Source: Cytophagales bacterium
GTDB taxonomy: Bacteria; Bacteroidota; Bacteroidia; Cytophagales; Cyclobacteriaceae
Reading direction: 5' to 3'
Assembly: GCA_033344775.1 (NCBI GenBank)
Contig: JAWPMT010000004.1
Coordinates: forward strand, 1,054,001 to 1,118,000
Length of the DNA stretch: 64,000 nucleotides
The notes under the pieces are model-generated. The model was not told the origin of the DNA and did no database searches. It saw only the letters and a program-made list of their open reading frames with translations. Of this stretch, positions 43,868 to 52,748 are shown one piece after another; within the stretch, counting starts at the first letter, position 1; each line of letters opens with the position of its first letter. The translations under genes were made by a program, and so were the position numbers.

Positions 43868-44299
43868 ATGAAAACCCTTTTGATTTTTTTGGCCACTTTG
43901 GCCTTAGATACCGATCCCAAAGAACTCTTCAAACCGGGAGAAGTGGCCTTTGATGGATTTGATTTGGTCTCCTATTATCAGGAAGGACCCGTTACTGGAA
44001 ATGCAACATATGCTTATGAATATCAAGGTATCACGATGCATTTCTCTTCAGAAGAAAACCTGAATCTTTTCAAGCAATACCCAGAGCGATACTGGCCTGC
44101 CCTGGACGGATGGTGTGCAATCTCATTGGTTTATGAAGTGTTGAAAAGACCAGATTTCACGATTTACAAGATCCAGAACAATAAGCTTTACTTTTTCGAA
44201 GTACGAGCTTTTTTCAATGGCCTTACCCATTGGGATCGTGATCCGGTGAAAAATGAGATCCTGGCACGTGTTCATTATAAACACTTAGGTGGCTATTAA
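43868..44299 (+). CDS. Exported YHS domain protein, 143 aa
   Basis: Short hydrophobic N-terminus (MKTLLIFLATLA), a signal peptide without an obvious cleavage motif. The YHS-like domain follows: VAFDGFDLVSYYQEGPVTGNATYAYEYQGITMHFSSEENLNLFKQYPERYWPALDGWCA. Members of this Bacteroidota group often replace the metal-binding cysteines by other residues. A C-terminal extension (about 85-143) is unassigned. Likely periplasmic, perhaps metal handling. Overlaps by 4 bases, tail to tail, with the decarboxylase. Confidence 0.82.
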   Translation: MKTLLIFLATLALDTDPKELFKPGEVAFDGFDLVSYYQEGPVTGNATYAYEYQGITMHFSSEENLNLFKQYPERYWPALDGWCAISLVYEVLKRPDFTIYKIQNNKLYFFEVRAFFNGLTHWDRDPVKNEILARVHYKHLGGY

Positions 44300-45708
44300 T
44301 CCTTCAAAGAGGCCGCACTGGATTGGATCAGGTTCCATATATCACGCACATGATGTTCTTCCAAACGAGTCTGGGCCATTACTAAACGGATGGCGTACTT
44401 TCCACGTACTTTGGTATGTGAGAGGTACGCTTTTCCAGTATCATTGATCGTTTGCAGTAACTGCGTATTAAACTCGTTGAGTTGTTCTTCGGCTGCCCCT
44501 TTCCACCGGAATACAACCATGTTCAATTGAGGAGGGCACAATAATTCGAATTGCTCGTGGCCTCGGATCTGCTCCGCCACCCAATCACCAAACTCGCAGT
44601 GTTTACTCAATGTCTCCACCAGACCTTTCTGACCATAAGCACGCATCACAAACCACAATTTCAGCGCTCTGAAGCGTCTACCTAATGGAATTCCCCAATC
44701 CCGGTAGTCATTGACAATCCCACGGGTACTGTTTTTCAAATATTCCGGCAGGATCTCAAACGTGCGAATGAGTTGCTCTTTGTCCTTTACAAAATAGGCC
44801 GTACAATCAAAGTTGGTGAACATCCACTTGTGTGGGTTGAAAACGAAGCTATCTGCCAGAGCCACTCCTTCAAATAATACGCGTTTTTCAGGAACAATCA
44901 TGGCGGTCCCAGCATAAGCTGCATCCACATGAAACCAAATATCATATTTCGTACAGATCTCACCCAATGCCTGTAATGGGTCAAAAGCCAGTGTTCCTGT
45001 TGTCCCGGATGCACCGACTACCGCACAAGGTACTTTCCCATCTTCCAGATCCTGACTGATGGCTGCTTCAAGTTTTGAAGGAATCATCGACATGGCCTCA
45101 TCTACTTCGATCTTCACAAGATTGTCACTTCCGAAACCCGCAATGCGAACTGCCTTATCAATTGAACTATGTGTTTCTGTTGAGCAATAAATCCGATAGC
45201 AATTGTGATCGAATCCTTGCGTATTCGTTTTATGGTCGGAACACCGCTCTCTAGCGGTAAGTAATGCAGCCAATGTAGCCGTACTGGCAGTATCCTGGAT
45301 CACACCATCCCAGGCCTTGGGAAGGTCCAGCAAATGTTTCAGCCAGTTCATCATTTGCTCTTCCAATTCCGCCCCTGCTGGTGAGGTCTCCCAAACCATA
45401 CACTGCGCACCTAATCCGGCAGTAATGATCTCTGCTATGACAGAAGGATAACTACTATTGCCCGGGAAATAGGCATGAAAGTGTGGATGTTGCCAATGGG
45501 TGATTCCGGGTAAAATTTTCTGTTCCAAATCACTCATCCAATCTTCGAAGGGCTCTGAATTTTCCGGAGGTAAAGCAGGAATCTGCTCAATGACCTCACC
45601 GGGTTTCACCGTAGACTTAACGGGTAATTCTTCAATTCCTTCCAGATAATCCGCTACCCAATCCACTGCCTGATGGGCGTACTTTCTAAACTCCTCGCTA
45701 TGCATCAT
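44296..45708 (-). CDS. PLP-dependent group II decarboxylase (aromatic-amino-acid decarboxylase-like)
   Basis: 470 residues. PLP lysine in FVFNPHKWMFTNFDC, with the preceding DIWFHVDAAYAGTAM (Asp and Ala contacting the cofactor). The N-terminal signature HWQHPHFHAYFPGNSSYPS is typical of aromatic-L-amino-acid decarboxylases, which convert DOPA, tryptophan or related acids to amines. Some relatives are tyrosine or histidine decarboxylases, so the substrate is not settled. Start at 45708 or the adjacent ATG 45705. Confidence 0.9.
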   Translation of the reverse strand: MMHSEEFRKYAHQAVDWVADYLEGIEELPVKSTVKPGEVIEQIPALPPENSEPFEDWMSDLEQKILPGITHWQHPHFHAYFPGNSSYPSVIAEIITAGLGAQCMVWETSPAGAELEEQMMNWLKHLLDLPKAWDGVIQDTASTATLAALLTARERCSDHKTNTQGFDHNCYRIYCSTETHSSIDKAVRIAGFGSDNLVKIEVDEAMSMIPSKLEAAISQDLEDGKVPCAVVGASGTTGTLAFDPLQALGEICTKYDIWFHVDAAYAGTAMIVPEKRVLFEGVALADSFVFNPHKWMFTNFDCTAYFVKDKEQLIRTFEILPEYLKNSTRGIVNDYRDWGIPLGRRFRALKLWFVMRAYGQKGLVETLSKHCEFGDWVAEQIRGHEQFELLCPPQLNMVVFRWKGAAEEQLNEFNTQLLQTINDTGKAYLSHTKVRGKYAIRLVMAQTRLEEHHVRDIWNLIQSSAASLKD

Positions 45709-46007
45709 TATAGGTCAAATCATGATTTTTGATTCCGTTTTTCAGGAAGAATGCCCGAAAATGTAAATATGCGAGAATTAAATGCAAGAAAATGCAACCT
45801 AAACACCGAAAAATACTAATAATAGTAAAAGGTCAGAAACTTACAACATCAATGGATGTTCGTATCACACGCTGTTTTGGATTTATAGGGTCCAAAAGTA
45901 GGGGTATAAAGGTCTAGAGGAATTGTAAAAAGGGAGGAATTGTGGATTTATGTAAATAAGCCCGTCCGACCCTGACCAATTAAACTATCTAACTTAAACC
46001 CGCTCCC

Positions 46008-47069
46008 ATGCTGATAGGAAGCATCATCCTGTCCATTGGCATTTTTAATGGCACCATGCTTGCAGCCATTCTTTGGTTCGCCAGGCGCAGCCGTTTTATG
46101 GCGGCAGGAATATTGGTCTACTGCCTGATCCTGCTCAAATACTTGGGCTATTGGTGTGAGATTTTGCCCGAACAACGATTTTTAGCAGAAATCCTGAGGC
46201 CTGTAGAATTATTAATGGGTCCACTGGTCCTCGGTTGTTTCTATCGCCTGGCTTCAAAGAAATTGAATCGGGAGTGGTTGCACTATCTTCCGGCCCTTTT
46301 ATTGTTACTATTTGTCGTCAGTAATCATCTAAAGATCCTGATCACCGGCTCTGGGAACTACTCCTTTGGGTATTACGTGTTCATCACGAAGATGACGCAT
46401 GAGATTGTTTACCTGATCTTCGTCTCCTGGCAATTCCGCAAAGAACTTAACCGCGTTAAGGCTTTGTTAATCACCTTCTTCTCCCTTCAGTGGATCATCA
46501 GTTTGTTTTATTTACTTTATCGATTTGAAGGCGATTACAACATAGTAAACTATGTCTTGTTTGCTGGAATGGCTTTTTCCATCAATTACATGGCTTATGT
46601 TGCCTTAAGGCAATCATCGATGTTCGCAAAGAACACCCCCACTGCACCTTCTTCCAAATCTGTTAAAAAGACGGAAACCGCGGCAAAGCCTAAATCAGAA
46701 ACGCAAAAGATTGAACCTGATCTACGACCGATCTATGAAAGTCTGGTCCAGAAGATCACCGAAGAGGAACTATTCCTGAGTCAAAACATCAAACTCTCAG
46801 ATCTGGCGAGGCAATTATCCGTACCCGAGAAAAGTGTATCCAGAGCAGTGAATGAACATGCAGGGGAAAATTTTAATGCATTCATCAATCGCTACAGAGT
46901 CGATCATGCGGCAGACCTGATTCTTAGTGATACACATAGCCATTACACCATTGATGCCATAGCAGAGGAAGCGGGATTCGCCAACAAAGTATCTTTCTAC
47001 AAGGCTTTTAAACGGATCAAGGGCATCTCACCTAGTGAATATCGTAAGGAAAATTCTCAGGAAGCCTAG
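46008..47069 (+). CDS. AraC-type regulator with N-terminal membrane domain
   Basis: 353 residues. About seven hydrophobic segments lie at 1-205 (IGSIILSIGIFNGTMLAAIL ... VLFAGMAFSINYMAYVAL), followed by a charged linker (about 210-245) and an AraC HTH at about 255-350 (LSDLARQLSVPEKSVSRAVNEH ... FANKVSFYKAFKRIKGISPSEYRK). Members sense signals at the membrane and regulate transcription directly. The target is unknown; a roughly 800-base gap and a second AraC-type gene follow. Confidence 0.92.
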   Translation: MLIGSIILSIGIFNGTMLAAILWFARRSRFMAAGILVYCLILLKYLGYWCEILPEQRFLAEILRPVELLMGPLVLGCFYRLASKKLNREWLHYLPALLLLLFVVSNHLKILITGSGNYSFGYYVFITKMTHEIVYLIFVSWQFRKELNRVKALLITFFSLQWIISLFYLLYRFEGDYNIVNYVLFAGMAFSINYMAYVALRQSSMFAKNTPTAPSSKSVKKTETAAKPKSETQKIEPDLRPIYESLVQKITEEELFLSQNIKLSDLARQLSVPEKSVSRAVNEHAGENFNAFINRYRVDHAADLILSDTHSHYTIDAIAEEAGFANKVSFYKAFKRIKGISPSEYRKENSQEA

Positions 47070-47235
47070 CAAAGCAGCGACCTCTGTGTATTGCTACACA
47101 TAGGGAACTGACCAAGGATCCGCTTATAATCCAATGAATCGAATCTATTACTCCTCATAATACAATTGTGCAAAAATTAGATTTAGTTGTGTTGATCGAG
47201 TTTTCTCTAGTGGGTTATTTGCAAACAGAACTACC

Positions 47236-47274
47236 TTTCTTTCCACTTTTCCATTGATGAAAAGTGGAAAGAAA
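47236..47274. repeat. 15-bp perfect inverted repeat in long intergenic gap
   Basis: TTTCTTTCCACTTTT (47236-47250) pairs perfectly with AAAAGTGGAAAGAAA (47260-47274) around a 9-base loop; the longest perfect stem noticed in the window. The gap 47070-47871 otherwise holds one possible 40-codon gene and AT-rich sequence. A terminator after the first AraC gene or a dispersed repeat element would both fit. Confidence 0.55.
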
Positions 47275-47517
47275 TCTAGCGGTTCCCCGCCGGGACCGGA
47301 TTCATTTTTTAACCAAAACAGCAAGAGTAAAATAAACTCGCCATTTCGCGATATCAAATCAAATGAGATGCTACAGGCTCAAACAAAATTTTAACTGGCC
47401 GTCCGCATTCTTTTCTGCTTTTCTTTGATCCAAAAACCTAAAATAAATCAAGGGCGATACTAGATGGCAACTCCAATTAATACAATTACAAGGTTCGCGG
47501 ATCGATCTATTTAATCT

Positions 47518-47640
47518 TTATGAGACTCTCAGGTAGGACATTCGCCAATGTTTTTGAGCCTCGTCCATAGTGTGGAAAATCATAGCTATTTCAGGTACGC
47601 AATCCTGATTTAGCACTTCAATGCGGACTGCTCCATTCAT
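47518..47640 (-). CDS. Possible small protein, 40 aa
   Basis: Frame from ATG 47640 to TAA 47518. The product begins MNGAVRIEVLNQDCVPEIAM and ends KHWRMSYLRVS; it reads like a real beta-alpha fragment with sensible codon usage, and the frame is open 9 codons further upstream. It may be a true micro-protein or the remnant of a larger gene. No family recognised. Confidence 0.35.
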   Translation of the reverse strand: MNGAVRIEVLNQDCVPEIAMIFHTMDEAQKHWRMSYLRVS

Positions 47641-47871
47641 TCTTTTAAGAAAATTCTTTAAAAAAATTCAGGAAAGCATAGGGGGTGGGAATTTCCTGGA
47701 ATCGCCTTAAACCCGCCAAAACAGCCTAATTCTGTAAACAATTAGGCCAAAAATTGTAAGGAATCACGATTATTAACCAGCAGAATTCAATTGTTAACAT
47801 ACCTAATGGTAAAAAAATAAGTGTCTGGATCGGTGAAACGTATTTGAGTGTACAAGGTCAAAAAACTCAAA

Positions 47872-48735
47872 ATGAAAGCGATCCAATTAAATGTACCTAA
47901 CCATTTAGATATGGTAGAAAGCGTGTGGCGGGTAGATCTCGACTTACGCAAAGCAAAAACCGGATATTACCGACTTCCTGATAACTACTCCGAAATCATC
48001 ATTGTTTTAAAAGGAGACATTCAGCGATCCGTCATCGGAACCCGGCAATCCACAACGCTTGAAGAAAGACACGCCTATCTGGCACCGGTCAGAAGCAAGG
48101 GCACCATTCTTCAAGCCAATGAAGATGTCACTTTTATACTTGTCAAAATTGCACCGCATTTCCAACAAGTCTTGCTCGGCAGAAGGCAATTCGAAACCAG
48201 AAATGGTCTATTGAAATTAGAGGCTGGCGAATGGTCGAAAAAATTGCACAGCGTTGTAATTCCCAGCACCAAGCAAGTCGTTCAGGACCTGGAAGCATTC
48301 ATGCAAAAGAAAATGGATCAACACATGAAGATTGATCCTGTGGTGGAAGCTTCTATCGCATTGATCAGGCACGTACATGGAGATATACGAGTGAAGGAAC
48401 TCAACGAAGAGTTAGGTGTTTGCAAGTCCACACTGGAAGAAAAATTTAACCGGAATCTTGGACTCTCGCCGAAGGAATTCTGTAAAATCGAGAAGATCAA
48501 TCAATTTCTTGGCAATTACCAACAACACAAAGACGAGATGACCCTGACGCAGCTCACTTTCAAAAGTGGGTACTATGACCAGAGCCACCTCATCAAAGAA
48601 TTCAGGTATTTCGTGGACCTGAGTCCGAGAAAATACCTCAAAGAAGTGAACAAGCTACAGTTAGAATCCATACCTCAAACCGCACGCATCCTCGAAGGTC
48701 TTCGACCGGCAGGATTCGTCGCGCAAACGGCTTAG
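47872..48735 (+). CDS. AraC family transcriptional regulator
   Basis: 287 residues from ATG 47872 (MKAIQLNVP; an in-frame GTG at 47848 is less likely). The N-terminal part (about 1-150) is a cupin-like sensor beta-sandwich (GYYRLPDNYSEIIIVLKGDI). The C-terminal AraC HTH (about 175-275) contains RVKELNEELGVCKSTLEEKFNRNLGLSPKEF and SGYYDQSHLIKEFRYFVDLSPRKYL. A good terminator follows. Target genes are not evident; the next operon is the closest candidate. Confidence 0.92.
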   Translation: MKAIQLNVPNHLDMVESVWRVDLDLRKAKTGYYRLPDNYSEIIIVLKGDIQRSVIGTRQSTTLEERHAYLAPVRSKGTILQANEDVTFILVKIAPHFQQVLLGRRQFETRNGLLKLEAGEWSKKLHSVVIPSTKQVVQDLEAFMQKKMDQHMKIDPVVEASIALIRHVHGDIRVKELNEELGVCKSTLEEKFNRNLGLSPKEFCKIEKINQFLGNYQQHKDEMTLTQLTFKSGYYDQSHLIKEFRYFVDLSPRKYLKEVNKLQLESIPQTARILEGLRPAGFVAQTA

Positions 48736-48763
48736 TATAAGCTATTTTTTTTGGATACTCACT

Positions 48764-48791
48764 AGCAACCTCTACGGGGGTTGCTTTTTTA
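48764..48791 (+). terminator. Rho-independent terminator after AraC-type gene
   Basis: AGCAACC/GGTTGCT stem (48764-48770 with 48779-48785) followed by a T6 run. 28 bases past the stop codon. Confidence 0.85.
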
Positions 48792-48854
48792 TTTCCCTCC
48801 AGTTATATCAAAAAATCCATACCTTTCGGGAATTGATCAAATGCTAAAATAAAG

Positions 48855-49856
48855 ATGCTCAAAAAGGTTATTGGAGGATTAGTATTCATCGTCGTTCTAG
48901 CCGTTGTTGCCTTTTACTTTACGGCCTCCTCGAGCTGGGAATCTGAGGCCAATTATCATCAATTGAAGTCCTGGGAACGCCCTGCGACTCAACCGAGTGA
49001 TACACTGGTCGCCATGACCTATAACATTGGTTACTTATCCGGCATGACCAACAATTTATCTATTCCCAGAATCAAGGCATTATTTGACGAAAATTTGAGC
49101 CAGGCCAAGACGGTCATTGCTTTGATTAACCCGGACATCATTGGATTTCAGGAAATCGACTACCAGTCTAATCGATCATATGATGTACAGCAACTAGATG
49201 AATTGGCCAGGTCGAGTAATTACTCGCAAGCTTTACAATCGGTCAATTGGGACCGACGATATGTTCCATTTCCCTACTGGCCTCCGGAACATCACTTTGG
49301 TAAAATGCTGTCCGGACAATCTATCCTGGCAAAAGGAACCCTCAGCACCGACCAGGTGGTGACTTTGCCTAAACCGATCAATGCCCCTTTTTATTACAAT
49401 GCTTTTTACCTGGATCGTTTGATCCAGATTGCCGACTGGGAAATTGGTGGTACGACCATCAAAGTGATGAATTTGCACCTGGAGGCATTCGATAAAGAAA
49501 CCCGGATCATTCATGCGAAGGCAGTGAAGCAATTGTATGAATCCTTTGCCTCCGACATGCCCGTCATTCTCATGGGAGATTTCAATAGTCCTCCGGCGAT
49601 AAAGGCAGGAGAAGATGGCATGGATATCGTGATGTCTGCCAACAATATTGCTTCTGCAGTTTCTGATTCCTTATATGCTTCGAATCCCTTGAACTATTCC
49701 ACCTTTAGTAGTGATTCCCCTACGGAGATGATCGATTTCGTTCTCTATAATCCTTCTCATATTCAACCGATCCATGCTTATGTTCCCCGAGCAGGGGAAA
49801 TTTCCGACCACCTGCCTGTGGTATTCAAGTTTAAACTGATCAATCAAGAAATGTGA
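48855..49856 (+). CDS. Exported endonuclease/exonuclease/phosphatase-family protein
   Basis: 333 residues with an N-terminal signal anchor (about 5-22, IGGLVFIVVLAVVAFYF). EEP catalytic residues are all present: Asn in MTYNIGYLSG, Glu in IIGFQEID, Asp/Asn in LMGDFNSPP, and Asp-His in ISDHLPVVF. Relatives cleave phosphodiesters in nucleic acids, inositol phosphates or sphingomyelin. With an exported domain a lipid or extracellular substrate is more likely than DNA, but that is inference. First gene of a three-gene operon. Confidence 0.88.
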   Translation: MLKKVIGGLVFIVVLAVVAFYFTASSSWESEANYHQLKSWERPATQPSDTLVAMTYNIGYLSGMTNNLSIPRIKALFDENLSQAKTVIALINPDIIGFQEIDYQSNRSYDVQQLDELARSSNYSQALQSVNWDRRYVPFPYWPPEHHFGKMLSGQSILAKGTLSTDQVVTLPKPINAPFYYNAFYLDRLIQIADWEIGGTTIKVMNLHLEAFDKETRIIHAKAVKQLYESFASDMPVILMGDFNSPPAIKAGEDGMDIVMSANNIASAVSDSLYASNPLNYSTFSSDSPTEMIDFVLYNPSHIQPIHAYVPRAGEISDHLPVVFKFKLINQEM

Positions 49857-49858
49857 TC

Positions 49859-50374
49859 ATGGATTTCCCGCAATCGCAACAAGAATGGGAGACTTTATTA
49901 AATGGCCGGTTCGATCGTGAACCAATCATCGCACACCTAAAAGAACATCAAGAAACCCGGAAACACTTTCTGGAGATCACGCTGCTTAGAAATGAATATG
50001 CCTGGAGAGCCGCCTGGTTGTTGAAGGGAGCAGTAAGTAAACAGGACAATTATGATGATTTCATTGACCGTGCGATAAAGTTGTTACCCGATTTACCAGA
50101 TGGGCATCAAAGAGAAATTTTGAAGTTATTGGAAAATATGTCTGTCAATGAATCAATGGAAGGTCCACTATTCGATGTGTGCATGAGTATTTGGGAGTCT
50201 CCTGGCAAAATTCCCTCCACCCGAATGACGGCTTTTTTATTTATTCTGGAAACGGTTAAAAAGTATCCTGAACTGAAAACGGAACTAGATCATTTGACCC
50301 AAGATCATTACATGGAGAGCTTAAGTCCTGGTGTGAAGCGTGTTTTGGAGAAACGGATTCAAAAGCTGAAATGA
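49859..50374 (+). CDS. Helical protein of unknown function, 171 aa
   Basis: Start at ATG 49859, two bases after the stop of the phosphohydrolase gene (TGATCATG). The protein is helical and repetitive in feel: LLRNEYAWRAAWLLKGAV, DNYDDFIDRAIKLLPDLPDGHQREILKLLENM and RMTAFLFILETVKKYPELKTEL, similar in rhythm to HEAT/ARM-type repeats. No signal peptide. Function is unknown; it is co-transcribed with a phosphohydrolase and an ADP-ribosylglycohydrolase. Confidence 0.75.
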   Translation: MDFPQSQQEWETLLNGRFDREPIIAHLKEHQETRKHFLEITLLRNEYAWRAAWLLKGAVSKQDNYDDFIDRAIKLLPDLPDGHQREILKLLENMSVNESMEGPLFDVCMSIWESPGKIPSTRMTAFLFILETVKKYPELKTELDHLTQDHYMESLSPGVKRVLEKRIQKLK

Positions 50375-50409
50375 GCATAGAACCTCGAACGAATTATTTT
50401 ATACTTCAG

Positions 50410-51705
50410 ATGAAGTATCTTCTACGCATAAGTTTGATGTTTTTGGTTCTTAGTTCCTGCCAATCCACAAAAAACCAGGAACCAGAATCCATCACTATCT
50501 CACGATCTCAATACAAAGATCAACTGTACGGGTTTTGGCTGGGTCAATGCATTGCTAATTGGACGGGATTAGTCACTGAAATGGATAAAATTGGCAACAT
50601 TGGGGAGGTCAAAACCGGGCCATTTTATACCCGTGAGGACTGGGGCAAACCCGATTTCCCTAACATTTGGTCCGATTCGGCAAGTGACCTCTCCCCTACC
50701 ATTGATTTTGTCCTGCGCCGGCAAGGGGAAGTCTGGGGTGCTGATGACGACACAGACATAGAATACATTTATCAGCACCTGCTGTATACACATCAAACTA
50801 CCCAACTAACCGGAGAGCAAATTCGGGATGGTTGGTTGAAACATATCAAAGCGGAAGAAGAAAACTATTTGTGGGTATCTAATCAAAAAGCATTCGATCT
50901 GATGCAAACTGGGTTAACTCCTCCAGCCACCAGCGATCCTGCCAATAATGAGCATTACGACATGATCGATGCACAATTGACCACTGAAATATTTGGGCTA
51001 TTTTCTCCAACTCAGCCAGAAGTCGCACTGAAAATGGCGCATTTACCTATACGCACTTCAGCACAGAAAAACGCTGCTCAAATCGCTGAATTCTATGTTG
51101 TCATGCATTCATTGGCCAGTACCTACACTGGCACCACGGGAGAACAATTAATGTTGATGGCCGAAGCGGCTAAACAGGTTTTGAAACCAGCGACCTATCC
51201 CATCAAAATGTATGATTATGTAAAAGCCAAGTATGATTCCGGAATACCCTGGGAGCAAACACGGGATTCAGTCTACATTCGGTACCAGGTGGAGCAGCAA
51301 GATGGCTATGATATTACTGGTCAGAACCTCTATTGCAATGGTTGTTTTGCTGCCGGAATCAATTTCGCTGCCAGCCTGATCAGCTTATTCTATGGAGAAG
51401 GAGATCTCAAGGAAACCATCAAGATCGGGACGCTTACCGGATGGGATTCTGACAACCCAACTGCTACCTGGGGAGGACTCATTGGCTTCATGATTGGAAA
51501 AGAAGGTGTTGAGAAAGCGTTCGGTGATGATCTATCTAACCAATTCAATATTCATCGTACCCGGCAGAATTTCCCAAATGAAGGCATCGATACGTTTGAG
51601 GCCATGGCTCAGAAAGGGATTGAAATCGTGGATCGCGTTGTGAAAGAAGAAATGGCAGGCGAACTTGATTTGGACAATGATCAGTGGATAATTCCTCAAG
51701 AATAA
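50410..51705 (+). CDS. Lipoprotein ADP-ribosylglycohydrolase-family protein
   Basis: 431 residues from ATG 50410, which gives a lipoprotein signal with lipobox LVLSSC. The ARH/DraG fold is recognised by GFWLGQCIANWTG (N-terminal), WGADDDTDIEYIY with the acidic metal cluster, and the C-terminal GWDSDNPTATWGGLIGFMIG holding the second metal ligands. ARH enzymes remove ADP-ribose from proteins or nucleic acids in the cytoplasm. A lipid-anchored copy is exported and must act on something outside the cytoplasm, or on an unrelated glycoside. Last gene of the operon. Confidence 0.88.
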   Translation: MKYLLRISLMFLVLSSCQSTKNQEPESITISRSQYKDQLYGFWLGQCIANWTGLVTEMDKIGNIGEVKTGPFYTREDWGKPDFPNIWSDSASDLSPTIDFVLRRQGEVWGADDDTDIEYIYQHLLYTHQTTQLTGEQIRDGWLKHIKAEEENYLWVSNQKAFDLMQTGLTPPATSDPANNEHYDMIDAQLTTEIFGLFSPTQPEVALKMAHLPIRTSAQKNAAQIAEFYVVMHSLASTYTGTTGEQLMLMAEAAKQVLKPATYPIKMYDYVKAKYDSGIPWEQTRDSVYIRYQVEQQDGYDITGQNLYCNGCFAAGINFAASLISLFYGEGDLKETIKIGTLTGWDSDNPTATWGGLIGFMIGKEGVEKAFGDDLSNQFNIHRTRQNFPNEGIDTFEAMAQKGIEIVDRVVKEEMAGELDLDNDQWIIPQE

Positions 51706-51715
51706 GATGTCCTAA

Positions 51716-51774
51716 AAGTGCTCTGTTAGATTTCGACAGGCTCGGGGACAACTAGTCAATCTGACAGAGCACTT
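51716..51774. terminator. Bidirectional terminator-like long hairpin
   Basis: 17-base arms AAGTGCTCTGTTAGATT and AATCTGACAGAGCACTT pair with a single G-U, around a 25-base loop containing TTCGACAGGCTCGGGGACA, a wording common in scattered Bacteroidota intergenic elements. It lies between convergent genes and is flanked by A- and T-rich ends. Confidence 0.7.
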
Positions 51775-51793
51775 CTAAAATGGGCTTCAGATG

Positions 51794-52714
51794 CTACTTT
51801 ATGGGAAAACGTATTTCCGTTACCAATTCCTCTGGTTTGGTTTCTTTTGGATCTGAGACATACAACTCAAACGGGTGCTGGGATTTGGATCCTTTGAAAA
51901 CCTTATTCTGGCTCAAATTCATCCCGGTACTCCAGGCATTTCCAAGGTGTTTGTATTCACCTTCATGCGTGACCGTATAGGTCTGTATCTCAGGAATGTT
52001 CAGTGTGGTAAATCCCGGCTTAAGCTCACCTGGCAGTTCATCAACAGGAACACCGGTAGTATAATCCACTCTACGGTTAACCATATCCCATTTATGATAA
52101 ACAGTGATCGGATAGCCATTGTATCCGCCATTTTCCTCAGCCCATCCCATGAGCTCCCCTAAATCCTTTTCCATAGCGGAACCCATTTCCTCGATGGTTG
52201 TGCTAGTCGATTTAGCCACAAATTGGGCCGGACCAAAAGACTGCACACCTTTCAGATCTACAAAACTCGGAACGGAACCCTTCTCCACATAGTCTTTCAA
52301 CATACTTAGGCCACGTTCATAATCCATCCCGATAAATGCATTCATCTGATTCTTCATCCAAAACATGAACCAGGGTAAACTACTGTCCATGTACCAGGTC
52401 ACCTTTGTACCATCACCATCCTCAGCAAATTCAAACCAGGTTTTGGCCTTGGATTTCCAGGGTTTTAAAAACTGAAGGTCATAATGAATACTCTTGTTTT
52501 CTTCTTCATTTTCAATCTTCATTTGACCAGATCCTATGCGATTACCTTCCCAGGAATAAGATTTGGTATCTTCGGCAACCGTAACTTTAGCCTCAGGTTC
52601 CTGAATGAGCCAAGGTGACCAGGGCTGCCAGTGATTAAAATCATTGAGTTTCGAAAAAACATCGGCCACAGGTGCATCAATTTTGATCGACCGATCTACG
52701 TATAGTTTAGGCAT
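51794..52714 (-). CDS. SRPBCC protein with GyrI-like effector-binding domain
   Basis: 306 residues. The N-terminal SRPBCC/polyketide-cyclase-like domain (about 1-145) contains VDRSIKIDAPVADVFSKLNDFNHWQPWSPW and KAKTWFEFAEDGDGTKVTWYM. The C-terminal AraC-effector/GyrI-like domain (about 150-306) contains FVAKSTSTTIEEMGSAMEKDLGEL, GYNGYPITVYHKWD, and TEIRFPIK at the end. Both folds bind hydrophobic small molecules; the fusion is common in Bacteroidota and has no proven function. Confidence 0.87.
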   Translation of the reverse strand: MPKLYVDRSIKIDAPVADVFSKLNDFNHWQPWSPWLIQEPEAKVTVAEDTKSYSWEGNRIGSGQMKIENEEENKSIHYDLQFLKPWKSKAKTWFEFAEDGDGTKVTWYMDSSLPWFMFWMKNQMNAFIGMDYERGLSMLKDYVEKGSVPSFVDLKGVQSFGPAQFVAKSTSTTIEEMGSAMEKDLGELMGWAEENGGYNGYPITVYHKWDMVNRRVDYTTGVPVDELPGELKPGFTTLNIPEIQTYTVTHEGEYKHLGNAWSTGMNLSQNKVFKGSKSQHPFELYVSDPKETKPEELVTEIRFPIK

Positions 52715-52748
52715 TAGATAGTGGATTTAAAAAAGCTGACTCAAATTA

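Noticed and set aside
45729-45917. 62-codon frame and the 299-base gap 45709-46007
   Set aside because: Lys-rich translation of A-rich DNA. Nothing else is visible in this gap except the region that must contain the AraC-type gene's promoter.
47148-47357. 69-codon minus-strand frame in the long gap
   Set aside because: It translates through the 15-bp perfect stem and AT-rich DNA; composition is not protein-like.
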